Of a stretch of 64,000 nt of DNA, positions 45,535 through 56,600 are shown piece after piece. Origin of the DNA: Symsagittifera roscoffensis (Eukaryota; Xenacoelomorpha; Acoela; Convolutidae); NCBI RefSeq assembly GCF_963678635.1, contig NC_087063.1, positions 31,758,599 through 31,822,598 of the forward strand, read 5' to 3'. A program made the translations under genes and the position numbers. The notes under the pieces were generated by a model, which was not told the DNA's origin, searched no databases, and worked only from the letters and a program-made list of their open reading frames with translations. Every line of letters begins with the position of its first letter. The stretch's first letter is position 1.

Positions 45535-47420
45535 ACAGATATTATACCTTATGATTTTGAAATACGTCATTCTGAACAATCAAGTTCAGTTATTTGAAAT
45601 TCAAATTCAACAAGCTGTCAATAAGAATTAACGGACGTTCAAATTCAACACAAGACATTCAAATACAGCTAAGGCAATATTCAAACGCAGCGCAAAAACA
45701 AAACAAAAATGATTGTTCCAATCCAAGTAATTCTAAATACTCTTCATTAACACAACGAGGAATCAACGTGAGAACGTTCCCGCACAAGAATTCCTCGGAT
45801 AAAAATCGATTGCATCTGGGCTTTATTGTCAGTGTCTATAAACAAAATTACTCGTGTCAGACAAACTTTTAAATATTGCGACTCTCTTCTAAGACGGATC
45901 AAACGTCTGTTAACGCATGAATCACACGAAATAAATCGCGCGTATATTCTCTCAAATTGGCGTTCTTTAAACCCCCCACAGCACTGCAAAAGTTGATCAC
46001 AGGTGAAAAAATTTTTTAAGTTGAGCTCAGGACAATAAAAACCTTTCAGATGCTATAAAAAATCCGCCAAAACGATTTTTGAAAAAGTGAAGAAAAAAAA
46101 CACCACGAGCACAAATTTTCCGCCGTTTTCTTCAAAGTAACCGGAAGAAAAAATATTCGAATTGTGTAAAAAAATGTTTCTAAAACCAAAAAGCTTGTGA
46201 TCGAAAATAGAGGGCAGTCGAATCATTCAGAGTTTATCCCTTTAATACGAGCAGTCTGGTTAGTTATGCTCTGGTACAGTTATATAGTTAAAATTGTCTT
46301 TGTCGTATTTGAAGTTCCTGTGATTTTGAACATCGGTTCTTTTTGAGAAATAATTACCTCGGCGGAAAATTTTCAGGGTTCTAACCTTTTGCGAAATTAC
46401 CACACATCCTCCAAAACAATTGCACTAGAATAAAAACAACCAGTTTCTGTGAAGTTAACTTAGAATATTCCGACGACAATGATTGCAGTCAGCAAGTTCA
46501 AAAGAACAAAAAAATTGAAAAAGAAAACACTAAAATTTTGATCGTAGTAAGTTTTCTCTTGTTCTTCTTTTTCCAAGAGCAAAAGATTTATTTTAATGAT
46601 ATGACATTGACATTCTTGAGAAAAACAAAGCGGATAGCCCCAACACTTGTTTTTCAACACAAACATTGCATGGCAAACTAGCCAAAATTTTAAGAACATT
46701 TTAAGAAAACCTTACCCACACACAAAATTCTTTTTTTATCATACCATGCAATATGAAGCCGTAATATTGCAAGTCGGAACTTTTTAAGCCGAGTATGTAG
46801 AAAAATCACTGAAATTGTATCAAACCGGTACCAAGGCGCACATGCTACAATTGAAAACCGTAGATTTTTCCCATCACTGAAGTGACGTAGACGGATCACG
46901 GGACATAGAAGTGGAATCTTTTTGACTTCAACGAGCAAGTGAACGAGTTTTCTTCAATGTTTTTGTCGCTTTTCTATCGATTTACACCAGTGTCAGCTTA
47001 GTGTTTTTTTGGAACCTAATTCACAGATATTGGTGCCACTTTTGGGACATCTTTACAGGTTTTTGATAGCATTTGTTTTAACATTCGATTAGTAAAAATT
47101 TAACAAAGTTGATGAAATTTTATTTCAAATGATCCGAAATAACTTCATTTTTTAGACAACATTATAAAATTTGATATCAGAATTTTTCTAACTCCATACA
47201 TCTTGTTGTTTTGAAATGCATAAATTAAACGTATTGTGGCTACAGGTTTTTTTAGTTTGTTACATGCAAGTTTAGTGTGGATGCCTTCAGTTTGTTATCT
47301 TCCAAATTATTACTGGCAAAAATGAGTATCTTTATTTGAGTTGTTTTGCTGAATCGCATTTACAATTTTTAAGCATATGCAGCTGCTTTATTCATGACTA
47401 GTGTATGTCGGTGGTTAATC
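45535..47420. other. Downstream of the RMDN1-like gene; nothing recognised
   Basis: The first 250 bases presumably include the 3' UTR of the RMDN1-like gene; an AATAAA-like signal is not obvious close to the stop. Remaining ORFs (45,594-45,872 plus; 46,460-46,938 minus) have no domain signature. Confidence 0.4.
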
Positions 47421-47422
47421 AC

Positions 47423-47505
47423 GCGTGGCTGAGTGGTTAGAGCGTGAGACTCAAAACCTGTAGATTGCATTAAGTCGCAGATCGAATCCTAGACCTAGCC
47501 GACTT
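47423..47505 (+). repeat. tRNA-like sequence (tRNA-derived SINE head or tRNA pseudogene)
   Basis: Contains a good A box (TGGCTGAGTGGTTAGAGCG), a long variable-arm-like region and a B box-like GATCGAATCC, followed by a T5 run at about 47,503. The pattern with a long extra arm suggests tRNA-Leu/Ser ancestry. The acceptor ends do not pair, so it is not a functional tRNA. A SINE head is possible, but no second copy is in the window. Confidence 0.45.
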
Positions 47506-47544
47506 TTTGCTACGAGTATTATTTCTATTTCTCCTTATTGCCCT

Positions 47545-47935
47545 TTCTAGAGCTGCTTAATTACGAGGCCAAACTGTGGGTACTACCAGACTGTGGGTAC
47601 TACCACGCCATTGAGGAGCCTCGTCGCCGATTGCAAAGAGATCTCCTGGGGATTGAGTTTTTGGCAAAGCGTTCCCGTGCTGGTTCTACCCTTTTTGACT
47701 AACTTGTCAAGATGAGCTGAAAGTGATACCCAAGTAACAGAACTACGGGACAAATTCGATTTCCATATTTTTGTAGATCAATCGTCATCAGCGCTCAATC
47801 TACTTTCTTTTCTGAACTTGACTGCTTTGGATTTTTCGACATTCACTGTTATCAGGTTATCTTCACAGTACCTTTCAAGTGACTGTAGCGCCTCTTGTAC
47901 GTCTTGACGTGGTGTTTGTTTGTTAATTTCTGGAT
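47545..47935 (-). pseudogene. Non-LTR RT C-terminal fragment
   Basis: On the minus strand the frames read LQSLERYCEDNLITVNVEKSK (near 47,890-47,820), the L-x-x-Y-x-x-x-N-x-L-x-V-N-x-x-K-S/T-K motif downstream of the RT palm. Near 47,690-47,590 is GTLCQKLNPQEISLQSATRLLNGVVVPTV, resembling the ...R-x-x-L-x-N-x-x-V-x-P-x-L segment. A frameshift and a duplicated 16-bp stretch (ACTGTGGGTACTACCA twice near 47,575-47,605) disrupt it. Confidence 0.5.
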
Positions 47936-47962
47936 TTTTTGGGTAAAAAGCTACATTTCTAC

Positions 47963-48318
47963 AATCGAAAAATTTTCTTTAAAAAATTTTTTGAAATAAA
48001 TTATATGTTAGCATGAAATTATAGACAAATCGAAATCGTAAAAACAGAAAAGGTGGAAACTCTCAGAAAATTGTGACCAAATGAATAAAATATTACATAA
48101 TAGTTGTTACATAATTTTATTAATAATTGTGAAGTTCTGATTGGTTAAATTTTGTAAGTTTTGAAATAATGATGTGTATGACACTTTGTATGATCTTTGA
48201 TCATTTTGTACTGATAGTTTAGATCTTATAAATCTAAAGATGCACAAAAATGTGCAAAAACGTTTTTTGAAATAACAATTTAAACACATTCTCAAATTAT
48301 TTAGATGTAAATTTTTTA
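47963..48318 (+). repeat. Left pseudo-LTR of the Penelope-like element
   Basis: Direct repeat of 51,157-51,510. Shared landmarks in order are AATCGAAAAATTTT, GTTAGCATGAAATTA (GTTAACATGAAATTA at right), AATAGTTGTTACATAATTTT, GATGTGTATGAC and GATGCACAAAAA. Confidence 0.8.
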
Positions 48319-48524
48319 AACCGACGGCGTTGAGCCAATTTTCAATTACAGTCTTTCCTACAAGGAGACGTAGTTTTATTTTTTCCTTTTTTAGTGGAAA
48401 AATCTTTCGATCTTATGATCTTTTTATATTTTGCCATGTCAGAATTGAAATGGTCTACATTGTAGCGGCTAACTTCCTCTACTACAGCCTGGAACAACTT
48501 GGCAACCCGGAAAAATAACATTTT

Positions 48525-48895
48525 TTGCCCAAAATACTGGCTATTCCGGGACTTTCCTCAAACCCGAACGCCACGAACCCACAGAAGAACCCCGCAAGCC
48601 TAATCCGCAGGAAAATTCTAGCAGAAAAACGTCAAGTGGTGGTGTGGCACGACATCATCAAAACATTTATCAACAGTCGCGGGAACAATTACAGAGCTTG
48701 CACTGCAGAAAAATTGGCAGAAATCCTGAAACACTGACAAATAACAGCGCAATTGTATACCGTCAGAGAAACGGTACACCAGATGTCAGGAACCGGACAA
48801 AACTTCTAAGAACGGAAATTAACAAAGCCAGGACAGATGAGAAAAACGTCGAAGGCAAACTAGAAAGGGCGAGAGGCGCAGCACAGAGGACTTAA
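48525..48895 (+). pseudogene. PLE upstream ORF remnant
   Basis: Two overlapping frames. The first (48,525-48,737) contains VVWHDIIKTFINSRGNNYRACTAEK in outline; the second (48,644-48,895) continues with NRTKLLRTEINKARTDEKNVE, probably a helical/coiled-coil segment. The equivalent peptide KLLRTEMGRAKND occurs in PLE copy 1 at about 3,950, so the segment belongs to the element. Function unknown. Confidence 0.5.
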
Positions 48896-48896
48896 G

Positions 48897-49430
48897 ATGA
48901 AATACTTAAGTCTCAGGGGACAAAGACAAACAACAACAGTTAAAGAGACCCATCAAAAGAAGCTAATGAAATTATCAGAAAGGCCAGACCGCCCTCTAGG
49001 GAAGCATGGTGAGGGTTCAGTAAAATCTCTTGATGATGTTGAATTACCAAATTGGTTACAACAAGTGTTGGCATTAGGGCCGAAACATCCTGTCAGGGAT
49101 AATTTTAATGAGACACACTTTCTCGCTGTTATTGACATCTTTCTTTCGGATCTCAAAAATCGTAAAGTTTTTAGGGAGGCCCTTTGTGACATCGAAGCAG
49201 AGGCAAAAGCCAATGCTAAAAAAGTGAAACAAACACCATCTGACAAAAGCGTTGAGATGGCCCGAAAGTATCTGAAGATTAATGGATTAGTTGCGGTACT
49301 GTATGACAAAAGTGTGGATTTTTGTGTAATGAGGAAGGTTACCTACAAAAACAAGTTATCTGATATATTGGATTCAAATCAGTTCAGCGAAAGCAAAAGA
49401 ACAAGTGATGCGATTGTTATGAAGATATGA
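48897..49430 (+). pseudogene. PLE RT N-terminal region
   Basis: A 177-codon frame with LPNWLQQVLALGPKHPVRDNFNE, matching the start of Penelope-type RT (L-x-x-G-x-x-F/H motif), and LYDKSVDFCVMRKVTYKNKL, which corresponds to the L-x-x-D-K-G-N-G-x-V-V-M-x-x-x-x-Y segment. It ends at a TGA at 49,430. Copy 1 shows the same region near 4,200-4,400. Confidence 0.65.
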
Positions 49431-49748
49431 AAAGATATCAAAAAGGAGTTGTTGGCTATGAGGAAAAAAGACGATATGAGTGAAAAGCTCTACACAAGGA
49501 TGAGGTCTACTGGGGGAATCCCACCAGGCTTTACGGGTTGGCAAAGGTGCTTAAAAAATAACCTAGTGAGACCGGTCCTTTCATTGCCTGGTAGCCCCTA
49601 TTATAAATGAACAAGGTTCTTGCAAAGTTTTTCGAGAAAATTGAGGGCGCAAACTTCGAAACCAAATCACTAGAAGCAAAAGAAATTTTAGAGAGCATTA
49701 GCCTCGAGCCCAATGCAAATGTGATATTTCTAGGTGTGAAGAGAGAGT

Positions 49749-50492
49749 TTGTATACAAATGTTCCACTCAAAGAAGCAATAGACATAGCTCTGAGAGAAC
49801 TGTTTGAGCAAGATGAACCACAGTCAATTGCTAGAAATACCAAGAAAAGACTGATGCACATGGCAGCTAGTCATGTCCATTTCAAGGGCAATGAAACATG
49901 GTACTTTCAGAAAGATGGTTTGGCAGTGGGGGCATCTCTTGCTGTTATTTTGGCAAATCTTTGGCTGGAGCAGTACAAAACTGGACTATCGAGGGATATT
50001 CACGAAAATTTTATAATCGAAAAAGATCTCAATGGAACATGTCCCGAGTGCAATAAGAAGGTCAGGTACAGGTCAAAAGGTGTAGAATATGATTGCTGCT
50101 TGAACTGGTATCACGTAAAATGCGGTGATTTATCAGATGATGAGTATCGAAATATAAGTGAAATTGTCTGGTTCTGTAGAAAATGCATCGCGATAATGGA
50201 GAAAAACAAGTCAGTGCAGCAAGCTAAGTTTTTTCTCCGTTACATTGACGACATAGTGAGAAAAATGAAGGGTGATCCTGAAAAAGTGCTACGGGCAGCA
50301 TATTTTTTACATCAAAATTTACAGTTCACAGTAGAGACACCAAACACAAATGGGACATTTGCATTTTTGGATTTAAACTTTAGTAATGATAAAAACAGGA
50401 AAAATAACTGTGGGTGGCATCAGAAACCAACAGATACAGGTACCATGCTAAATTTTAGAAGTTGCTTCCCCTTCAGTACAAAAGAAGTGTGA
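49749..50492 (+). CDS. PLE RT core with zinc-finger-like insertion between motifs B and C
   Basis: A 247-codon open frame. It starts with YTNVPLKEAI (after the SL of RT motif A), then KDGLAVGASLAVILANLWL (residues about 56-74, motif B). At about 96-152 is a Cys/His cluster in the order CPEC, DCCLNWYHVKC, WFCRKC (Cys4-His-Cys3-like, PHD/RING size). Next are FFLRYIDDIVRK (about 160-171, motif C with both Asp), FAFLDLNF (about 202-209) and CGWHQKPTDTGTMLNFRSC (about 220-238). In usual Penelope RTs motif C follows motif B after a short helix, so the finger is an insertion. Function as a nucleic-acid or chromatin contact is inferred only. The frame then shifts before the endonuclease. Confidence 0.7.
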   Translation: MYTNVPLKEAIDIALRELFEQDEPQSIARNTKKRLMHMAASHVHFKGNETWYFQKDGLAVGASLAVILANLWLEQYKTGLSRDIHENFIIEKDLNGTCPECNKKVRYRSKGVEYDCCLNWYHVKCGDLSDDEYRNISEIVWFCRKCIAIMEKNKSVQQAKFFLRYIDDIVRKMKGDPEKVLRAAYFLHQNLQFTVETPNTNGTFAFLDLNFSNDKNRKNNCGWHQKPTDTGTMLNFRSCFPFSTKEV

Positions 50493-50615
50493 TTGAAGGA
50501 ACTGTTCACCGGGTTTTCCGCAGTACGTCAACATGGAAAGATAATGATAAATCGATGAAAATCAACCGTAAACAGTGGTTCGATAAGCAATATCCGGAAA
50601 GTTGGTCGTCGCGGG

Positions 50616-51122
50616 TTGCATCGCAAGCCCTTGAAAAGATCATCAGGGAGCGCAAAAACCAAAAAGAAGATGGCTGAGAAAAAGAAGCCCTGTGATTATA
50701 GCAGCGATTCACCACCCATCTTAATGATTCAATATTGGGGGAATCACAGTCAGACATTAGCAAAAAAAAGTGCGCGATATCACGAATGCGGAGATATATT
50801 TACGACGAGGAAAAAGAGAACTTGTGTGCCCCCTTTAAAATCCTCCTTTTCCAGTGAACTGAAATCAAAAGTGGTGCACAAACTTGAATGTTGTGGGTGC
50901 AAATCCATCTATGTTGGCCAGACGGTCCGACATCTCACCACAAGGATTGAAAGTTACCGAAAAGAGGATACTCCGGTTGGACAGCATATAAGGCAGTGTA
51001 GTAGTGATAACGGTGAGTTGCAGTTTAATTGGAAGATAATCGAGCAGGCGTTCAGCAGCATTAAGTTACTTACTTTAGAGGTGCTGCACATTAGGAAAGA
51101 GAGAACGGCGCGACCAGTTTAG
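50616..51122 (+). CDS. PLE C-terminal GIY-YIG endonuclease domain
   Basis: A 168-codon frame whose last 90 residues carry the Penelope-type GIY-YIG domain. CCGCKSIYVGQTVRHLTTRI holds the S/A-x-Y-V/I-G-Q/E-T core with the conserved Arg on the following helix. H-I-R-Q-C and a distal Glu (LEVLHIRKE) fit the metal-binding Glu. The preceding residues are a Lys-rich linker with CHEC/GCKS cysteines, as in the CCHH linker of Penelope proteins. It is out of frame with the RT core (break near 50,470-50,620). Such a domain nicks target DNA for priming. Confidence 0.7.
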   Translation: MHRKPLKRSSGSAKTKKKMAEKKKPCDYSSDSPPILMIQYWGNHSQTLAKKSARYHECGDIFTTRKKRTCVPPLKSSFSSELKSKVVHKLECCGCKSIYVGQTVRHLTTRIESYRKEDTPVGQHIRQCSSDNGELQFNWKIIEQAFSSIKLLTLEVLHIRKERTARPV

Positions 51123-51156
51123 AAGTAGGGAGCTGAAACTAAGGCTATAGTTCCAG

Positions 51157-51510
51157 AATCGAAAAATTTTGGCTGAAACAAAAATATTGAAACAACCTAC
51201 ATGTTAACATGAAATTAGCGACAAAACAAAATTGTAACGACAAAAAAGGTGAAAATTCTCAGAAGTTTGTGACTAAATGAATAAAATTGTTATATAATAG
51301 TTGTTACATAATTTTGTGATAATTGTGAAAACGTGATCGGTTTAATTTTTTTGAAATAAAGATGTGTATGACGTTTTCATGATTTTTGATAATTTTGTAC
51401 AGATAGTTTAGATATTTAAAACCTGAAGATGCACAAAAAAATCGAAAACGTTTGTTTGATTATACAATTTTAACGCAATCTCAATTTTGTAATTTTCGAT
51501 TTTTAAAATG
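51157..51510 (+). repeat. Right pseudo-LTR of the Penelope-like element
   Basis: Direct repeat of 47,963-48,318, diverged by roughly a fifth, which indicates an old insertion. It begins about 35 bases after the stop of the GIY-YIG frame. Confidence 0.8.
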
Positions 51511-53591
51511 TTTTTTTTTTGCCTCGGAAGAGTGATTATGAATAGTTTCGATCTGATTGTTGAGAAGCTCATCCTTTTGTTTTTTTTTCGCTTGGAGTTG
51601 CTGCTTTATTTGTTTTATTCATCAACCAAAATTTTAGATGGCAGTCGTTCGACATTTTTCCATTAATTTTAGCTGCCATTGCAAGCCTTATCATTTGTTG
51701 TTTCGTCATCGTTTTTCTTGTTACTGGTTTTATTGGAGCTTGCTTTTTGTGGCAACTGATTATTGGTTTGTTGGTTTCCTATGTTGCACCAATCCTCGTG
51801 ATGACCTTTTCTTGGCGTCCAGAGATCTTGCATTTTAGACATTCATTGAGTGAAAAAATGTGAAATGAGATTTCTACACCTTCTCACATTTTAACGCCAT
51901 CTATTCTCGAATTCTCGATTTTTGAGACCAGTCGGTCAGCTTTTTCCCTTGTTCTTCATTTTGTCTTTTATTTTTTAAACTTGCTCTTCCCATATAAACT
52001 AACTGACCCGGCTCATTTTGAAGAAGAAGAAGTGTAAATTCAAGTCTTTTTGAAAGACAATAATACAAGTATGAAAATATGAAAAGTATCAATAGAGTTC
52101 AAGAAATACATAGATAAAACAAAAAAATAGGTCTTCATGTACAAAAATAAGAGCTGTCACATTTCGACACAGAGACTTCTTGGTGGGCCCAAATGGTGTA
52201 AATGCGACAAATCGTCCTAGAGGCGTCGGGTTGATCCCAAATTGATCCAGATAGAGTGAATATGGTAGAAATGCGACAGAATGACCAAGAGGCGTCGGGT
52301 TGGTTTCAAATTGACCCAGATAGAGTGAATTTGATAGAAATGCGACAAATCGACCCAGAGGCGTCGGGTTGGTCCCAAATTGATCCGGATAGAGTGAATA
52401 TGGTAGAAATGCGATAAATCAACCCAGAGACGTCGAGATAGTCCCAAATTGAGTCAGATAGAGTGGATATGGTAGAGCTGCGTCTGAGTGTCTGGAAATG
52501 TTTGTTAGGATCCGAAGGCGGCGTCTGAATTTATCCAGAAAACTGCTTTTACTCTCTGAAACGATGTCTCACATAGATTCTCGCAATGAAGTAATTGATA
52601 AGTGTCCCTCAGATGATTATCACAGAGTCTGCATCTCCAGGCTTTTCCTACTGAGAATCCTAAAATTGAGTCATTGCATTGAGTATTTCGAATTCTGCAG
52701 CAGTTATCAAAGTGACAAATACATGAGTGTAGTCCTGAACAAAAAAAAATGCGATGATGCGTCGCCTGATCCCTTTCACGCCTTGTAGGTTAAGGAAGTC
52801 GTTTTCCAATGAATGGTGTCTCGAGCTATCCAGTGCACAGTTTGTCCTCGAAATGTTTGTCGTGTTTTTGCTAGTGCTTGCGAAGCAAAGCTTCGCTTTT
52901 GTGTTAATATATAGGGCTTAAAAATTGACGCATGCTAAATGAAACTTCATGAAATTGGCTACCTGGATGAGAATTTGAGAAATCTGGTTGTATTGTTTGC
53001 GAAAATGTTTCCACAAAAAAAACTAGTTATAATCAAACTATTTATCTAGTATAATGAAACTTATTACTTGTTAAAATAATTATACTATACTGGCTAGTTT
53101 ACGCTATCAGAACCAGATTTCTCAAGTTTTGATCCAGCTAGCTTCTTTCAAATAGTTTAATCGAGCATATGTCAAAAGAAAGAATCCATTCATTTGCTTC
53201 ATTCATCGGGTGAAACTTTGATAATGTCTTCTGTGTGAAATTTTTTTAACGGTGGTAGCGCTAAAATAAAGTAGGAGTGGCTTTCTACGATTTCGACTTT
53301 TTTTTCGAAAAAAAAATTCGAATGCTGTTTTGTTTTTTTTGAGTATTTTTTTTGACGAAAACTGTTGTCAAATTTTCCCTTTTTTACTATGACTGTCGAT
53401 TATGCCTCAGTTTTAAATTGTGGTTGAGATCCTTTCATCACACCACGCACAAAAAAACGACACAACATAGAAAAAAAACATTTGTTTTGAGTAGGTTTTG
53501 AAAATATGGTCGGAACCTTTTGTGCTACTTGCTCAGCGACCGGTTGTCCTTCCTATGTTGAAAATTGATTGATTTGTGTTGTTAAATTAGT
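51511..53591. other. Intergenic region; minisatellite and short palindromic repeat only
   Basis: No gene recognised. It contains the 69-bp minisatellite at 52.2-52.5 kb. A short dispersed palindromic motif lies at about 52,876-52,900 (GCGAAGCAAAGCTTCGC) and recurs in related form at 54.76, 57.75, 57.95 and 62.47 kb. Confidence 0.5.
52189..52485. repeat. Minisatellite, 69-bp unit, about 4.3 copies
   Basis: Units start with ATGCGAYAAATC-type sequence at 52,202, 52,271, 52,340 and 52,409, exactly 69 bases apart, with a degenerate partial copy at the end. Units share GAGGCGTCGGGTTGG and GATAGAGTGAAT. Because 69 is divisible by three, a minus-strand frame stays open across it (52,217-52,447), encoding a 23-residue repeat. 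This looks incidental. Confidence 0.92.
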
Positions 53592-53693
53592 TCATTCCAA
53601 GAATTTGATGCTCATTTTCTCTTCGACTGCCACGCGTTCCATGATCTTTGCGTATTCCTCGAAGCTCATCGTGTTATCTGCGTCATCGTCCAC
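53592..53693 (-). CDS. CHP1: CHP1-like exon 3 (terminal)
   Basis: 102 bases including the TGA stop; acceptor TTTTTTAG. It encodes the EF4 loop and the conserved end EEKMSIKFLE. It is too short for most ORF scans but is fixed by phase and homology. Confidence 0.9.
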   Translation of the reverse strand: MDDDADNTMSFEEYAKIMERVAVEEKMSIKFLE

Positions 53694-56600
53694 CTAAAAA
53701 ACAAACACAATGTCATCAGTTCGTCTTTAATCGCCAATAGTGATGCATCAACGTGTATCTCCGTTGAAATTTCCAAAGAGGATTAAAGACAGCGAATTAA
53801 AGCACTCATCTTTTTCAAAACTAAACCAAACGTAAAACTCGTATATAGACTCAGTTTTGGGGTGGGGGGGGGGGGTTCAAAATTGCGTTAACCTACCTCT
53901 CTCATGGCCCTCTCCGCTATCTCTTCCAGCTGTTCCTTATCCACATGTGGCCCCACCATCATCACCAACACGCCCAGAATCTCATCCTTTGATATAGACC
54001 CGTCGTTGTCCAGGTCATACATGCGATAGGCAAACCGCACTTTGTTTATGCGACTGTTCACCTTGTCCGGGTTGTTCACGTCCCGCTCCTTCACAGGGCG
54101 GAAGATGAGAACGGTCTCGAGGAATTGACTAAGCAAAAAATTTGACACCATAATTTGACATTTTCCACTAAAAGGAGAGACATAGTTTGTAGCTCCAGAA
54201 AAGCAAAACCTAATTTCGACCAGGACTACAGAGGTTAAATTTGGAGTTAATGTATTTGAGTTGTAGTTTTCGAAAAGTTTGTCGACGTTTTTTTGGTCGA
54301 CCAAATTGATTTGACGAGTATAAAAGTTTTGTGAAAACGATTGAAAATGCCGTTTTTGGGCACTTATTGGAAATTTTCTTTCCAAAAAATGTTTCATTTC
54401 GACCCACGCTCCACTTCAAAATTAGTATACACTGGCGTAAATGGCCAAAAAGGAACGTCGTAAAATAAAATCAAAGGGGGGACTTTTTGTTGGTGAGGGC
54501 ATCGAAACCCTGGAGGAAGAGGACAATTAAACCGCCCCTAATTTGACAACCTGCTCTAAACTTTTCTTCTGAAGCCAAAATCTACAATAAACATCAATCT
54601 GAACGTAGTCATTGGTTCAACGTTGGTTTTGGATAAAAGCCCGGAAAGTGATCAAAAAAGCTTTTCTGCTTTAAAATTTGTTTTTTGCTTGAAGTTTATA
54701 TAGATCACCATCCAAAAAATCCTAACAGTAAGGAAAAAGTCATGAAGGGATGCTGAGCTTCGCAACCTTTGCGATACCAATATATAAACTATATGAAAAT
54801 AACTCTATTTTTTTTTCAAGTTCCTACATCCTTTGCAACATTCATCCTTTTTTTCAAGAAACCTGACGGTTTTTTAAAAATTGACCTCAATTCATATTTT
54901 TGCAAAAAATTAATTTTGCATAAAAACAGTCGGTTGACATTGAAGCGTTTTCTCGCTTAAAAAAACTTTCTCGAGAGCATTTGAAATGCAACACTGAGAT
55001 AAAAATTAGATTCAAGTTCCGATTCTTGTTGGAGATCCAATATCATATTTAGAAATACTTGTGGCTGAAATTTGAATACAGAAGTAGAATCTCAGACCCC
55101 CTCAAAAAAAATCCCCTTTTCCCAATTGATTATACCAATCGAATTCAAATTTGTTGTGTAATTTTCTAAGGGAGCAATACAGTTTTTTTTTAAATTAACT
55201 TCTACCTTACTTTTGTTATTGTTTATGTCCTGTCAAAATCTGTTAACTATGGACCAACTGGATTATCCTACAGGAACAGTGAGCGGTGTCGTGAGTACCA
55301 TAAAAATCAGACTGATGTATGTTGTGTTCAGTAAGAAAAAAAAAGTTGCGGGTTCTGGCGACTGAACAGACCAAAAAAACTGAAGTTTTAGAACAGAATC
55401 AAAAAAACTTGAATATGAGGCTTAGAGCACAGGAGAGATACACAAGTAAAGACTGCGTTTCGATATAAAACCCACGCTTTGATGCCAGGAGGTTTCACAA
55501 AATAACGATGGACAAAGAAAATTTTTTCTAAAAATTTGTGGACATTAAGCTTACGTATGATCTCATAAAAGCCTGTCATATTTTACCGAGTGACGCAGGG
55601 ACTCCTGCCCTCAAGGACTCCTGCCCTCAGTGATTTGCAAATTTATTTATTCTGCTGACAAAGATGCTGTATTCCGAGCTAGACGAAAACTAGGGAGACT
55701 AGTAAACCCAGTGAACAAAAGGATGCAAAGCCTCAGATTGAACTGTTGAAAAAAATGGAATCTTTTGCTTAAAACGATTTACTTGCTTATGATTCTGTGT
55801 TAATTGCAGTAAGATTGCTGCCAGACTACAGCGGAAAAATGACCTATGGAAGTTAGGTCTCAAATTAACTAAAGTTTTCTTAACTTTCTTTTTAAAACTT
55901 TTTACAGAATTTTGTACTTTTTCCCTACTTAGAAAAACGGCTGTTTGTTTTCTTTTTTTCTCCTTAAAAGAAAACAATTTCCAAGTTCCCTGCTTATGAG
56001 TCCGCAGGCAGTCTTATGTTAGGTTGTGAGATCGCGACTGGCTAAGACCAAGACAGGGATACACTTTAGATGCCTTGGAGAAACAAATTCAGTCAGTTTC
56101 TCTTCTAAATTGCAGATCAAAACGAACTTCTAATTAAAACAGCCAAAATTTTTTGTTCGATTTGTTTTCATTTTTGATTTTTTTAGAATATTTTTTTCTC
56201 AATTTGTTTCTCGCTTTTTGTACTTTTTCACTCATCAAGGACAATAGAAAAAACTAAGGGTAATTAACTAAAAGTGGAATAGAAAGAAATAGTATTTAAA
56301 ATTTTTTTGAACTAAATTCAGTTTTTTTGAACTGCTGAAGGAAATAATATCACCCAACAAACATTTTGTTTTTGGAATTATACTTCAAAAAAATTGCAAA
56401 ATTGAAAAAAAGCTGAGATAAGAATTCATAGGATTACCAAGGACTTATCGGAGTTAGTAACTTCAAAATCTGGGAAAAATGGACTCATTTAAATTGCGAA
56501 ATACACCTTCGCTCTCAAAAAATTTGATGAAAACTAAGTTCTGTTTTACAGTTCTAAGGAAACGCCATTGGCAAGATGTTTAACCGAAACTTGGCTGAAA

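Larger units (their letters stand above)
47963..51510 (+). mobile_element. Penelope-like element (PLE), copy 2, with flanking pseudo-LTRs
   Basis: A plus-strand element with GIY-YIG endonuclease and Penelope-type RT, flanked by about 350-bp direct repeats (47,963-48,318 and 51,157-51,510; roughly 80% identical). Coding order is an upstream ORF, RT N-terminal region, RT core with a cysteine-rich insert, and GIY-YIG. Direct pseudo-LTRs are typical of Penelope insertions, which often arise as partial tandems. Frameshifts near 49,435, 49,740 and 50,470 make this copy inactive. Confidence 0.8.

Noticed and set aside
47550-47700. Plus-strand reading of this segment as a protein
   Set aside because: The minus-strand reading matches successive RT C-terminal motifs across a longer region, so the plus frame is a shadow.
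52217-52447. Minus-strand repetitive ORF as a real 23-residue-repeat protein
   Set aside because: The frame is open only because the repeat unit is a multiple of three; no start context, exon partners or extension beyond the repeat.
52189-52485. Regularly spaced repeats resembling a CRISPR array
   Set aside because: The whole 69-bp unit is repeated with no unique spacers, and the context is a eukaryotic genome; it is a minisatellite.
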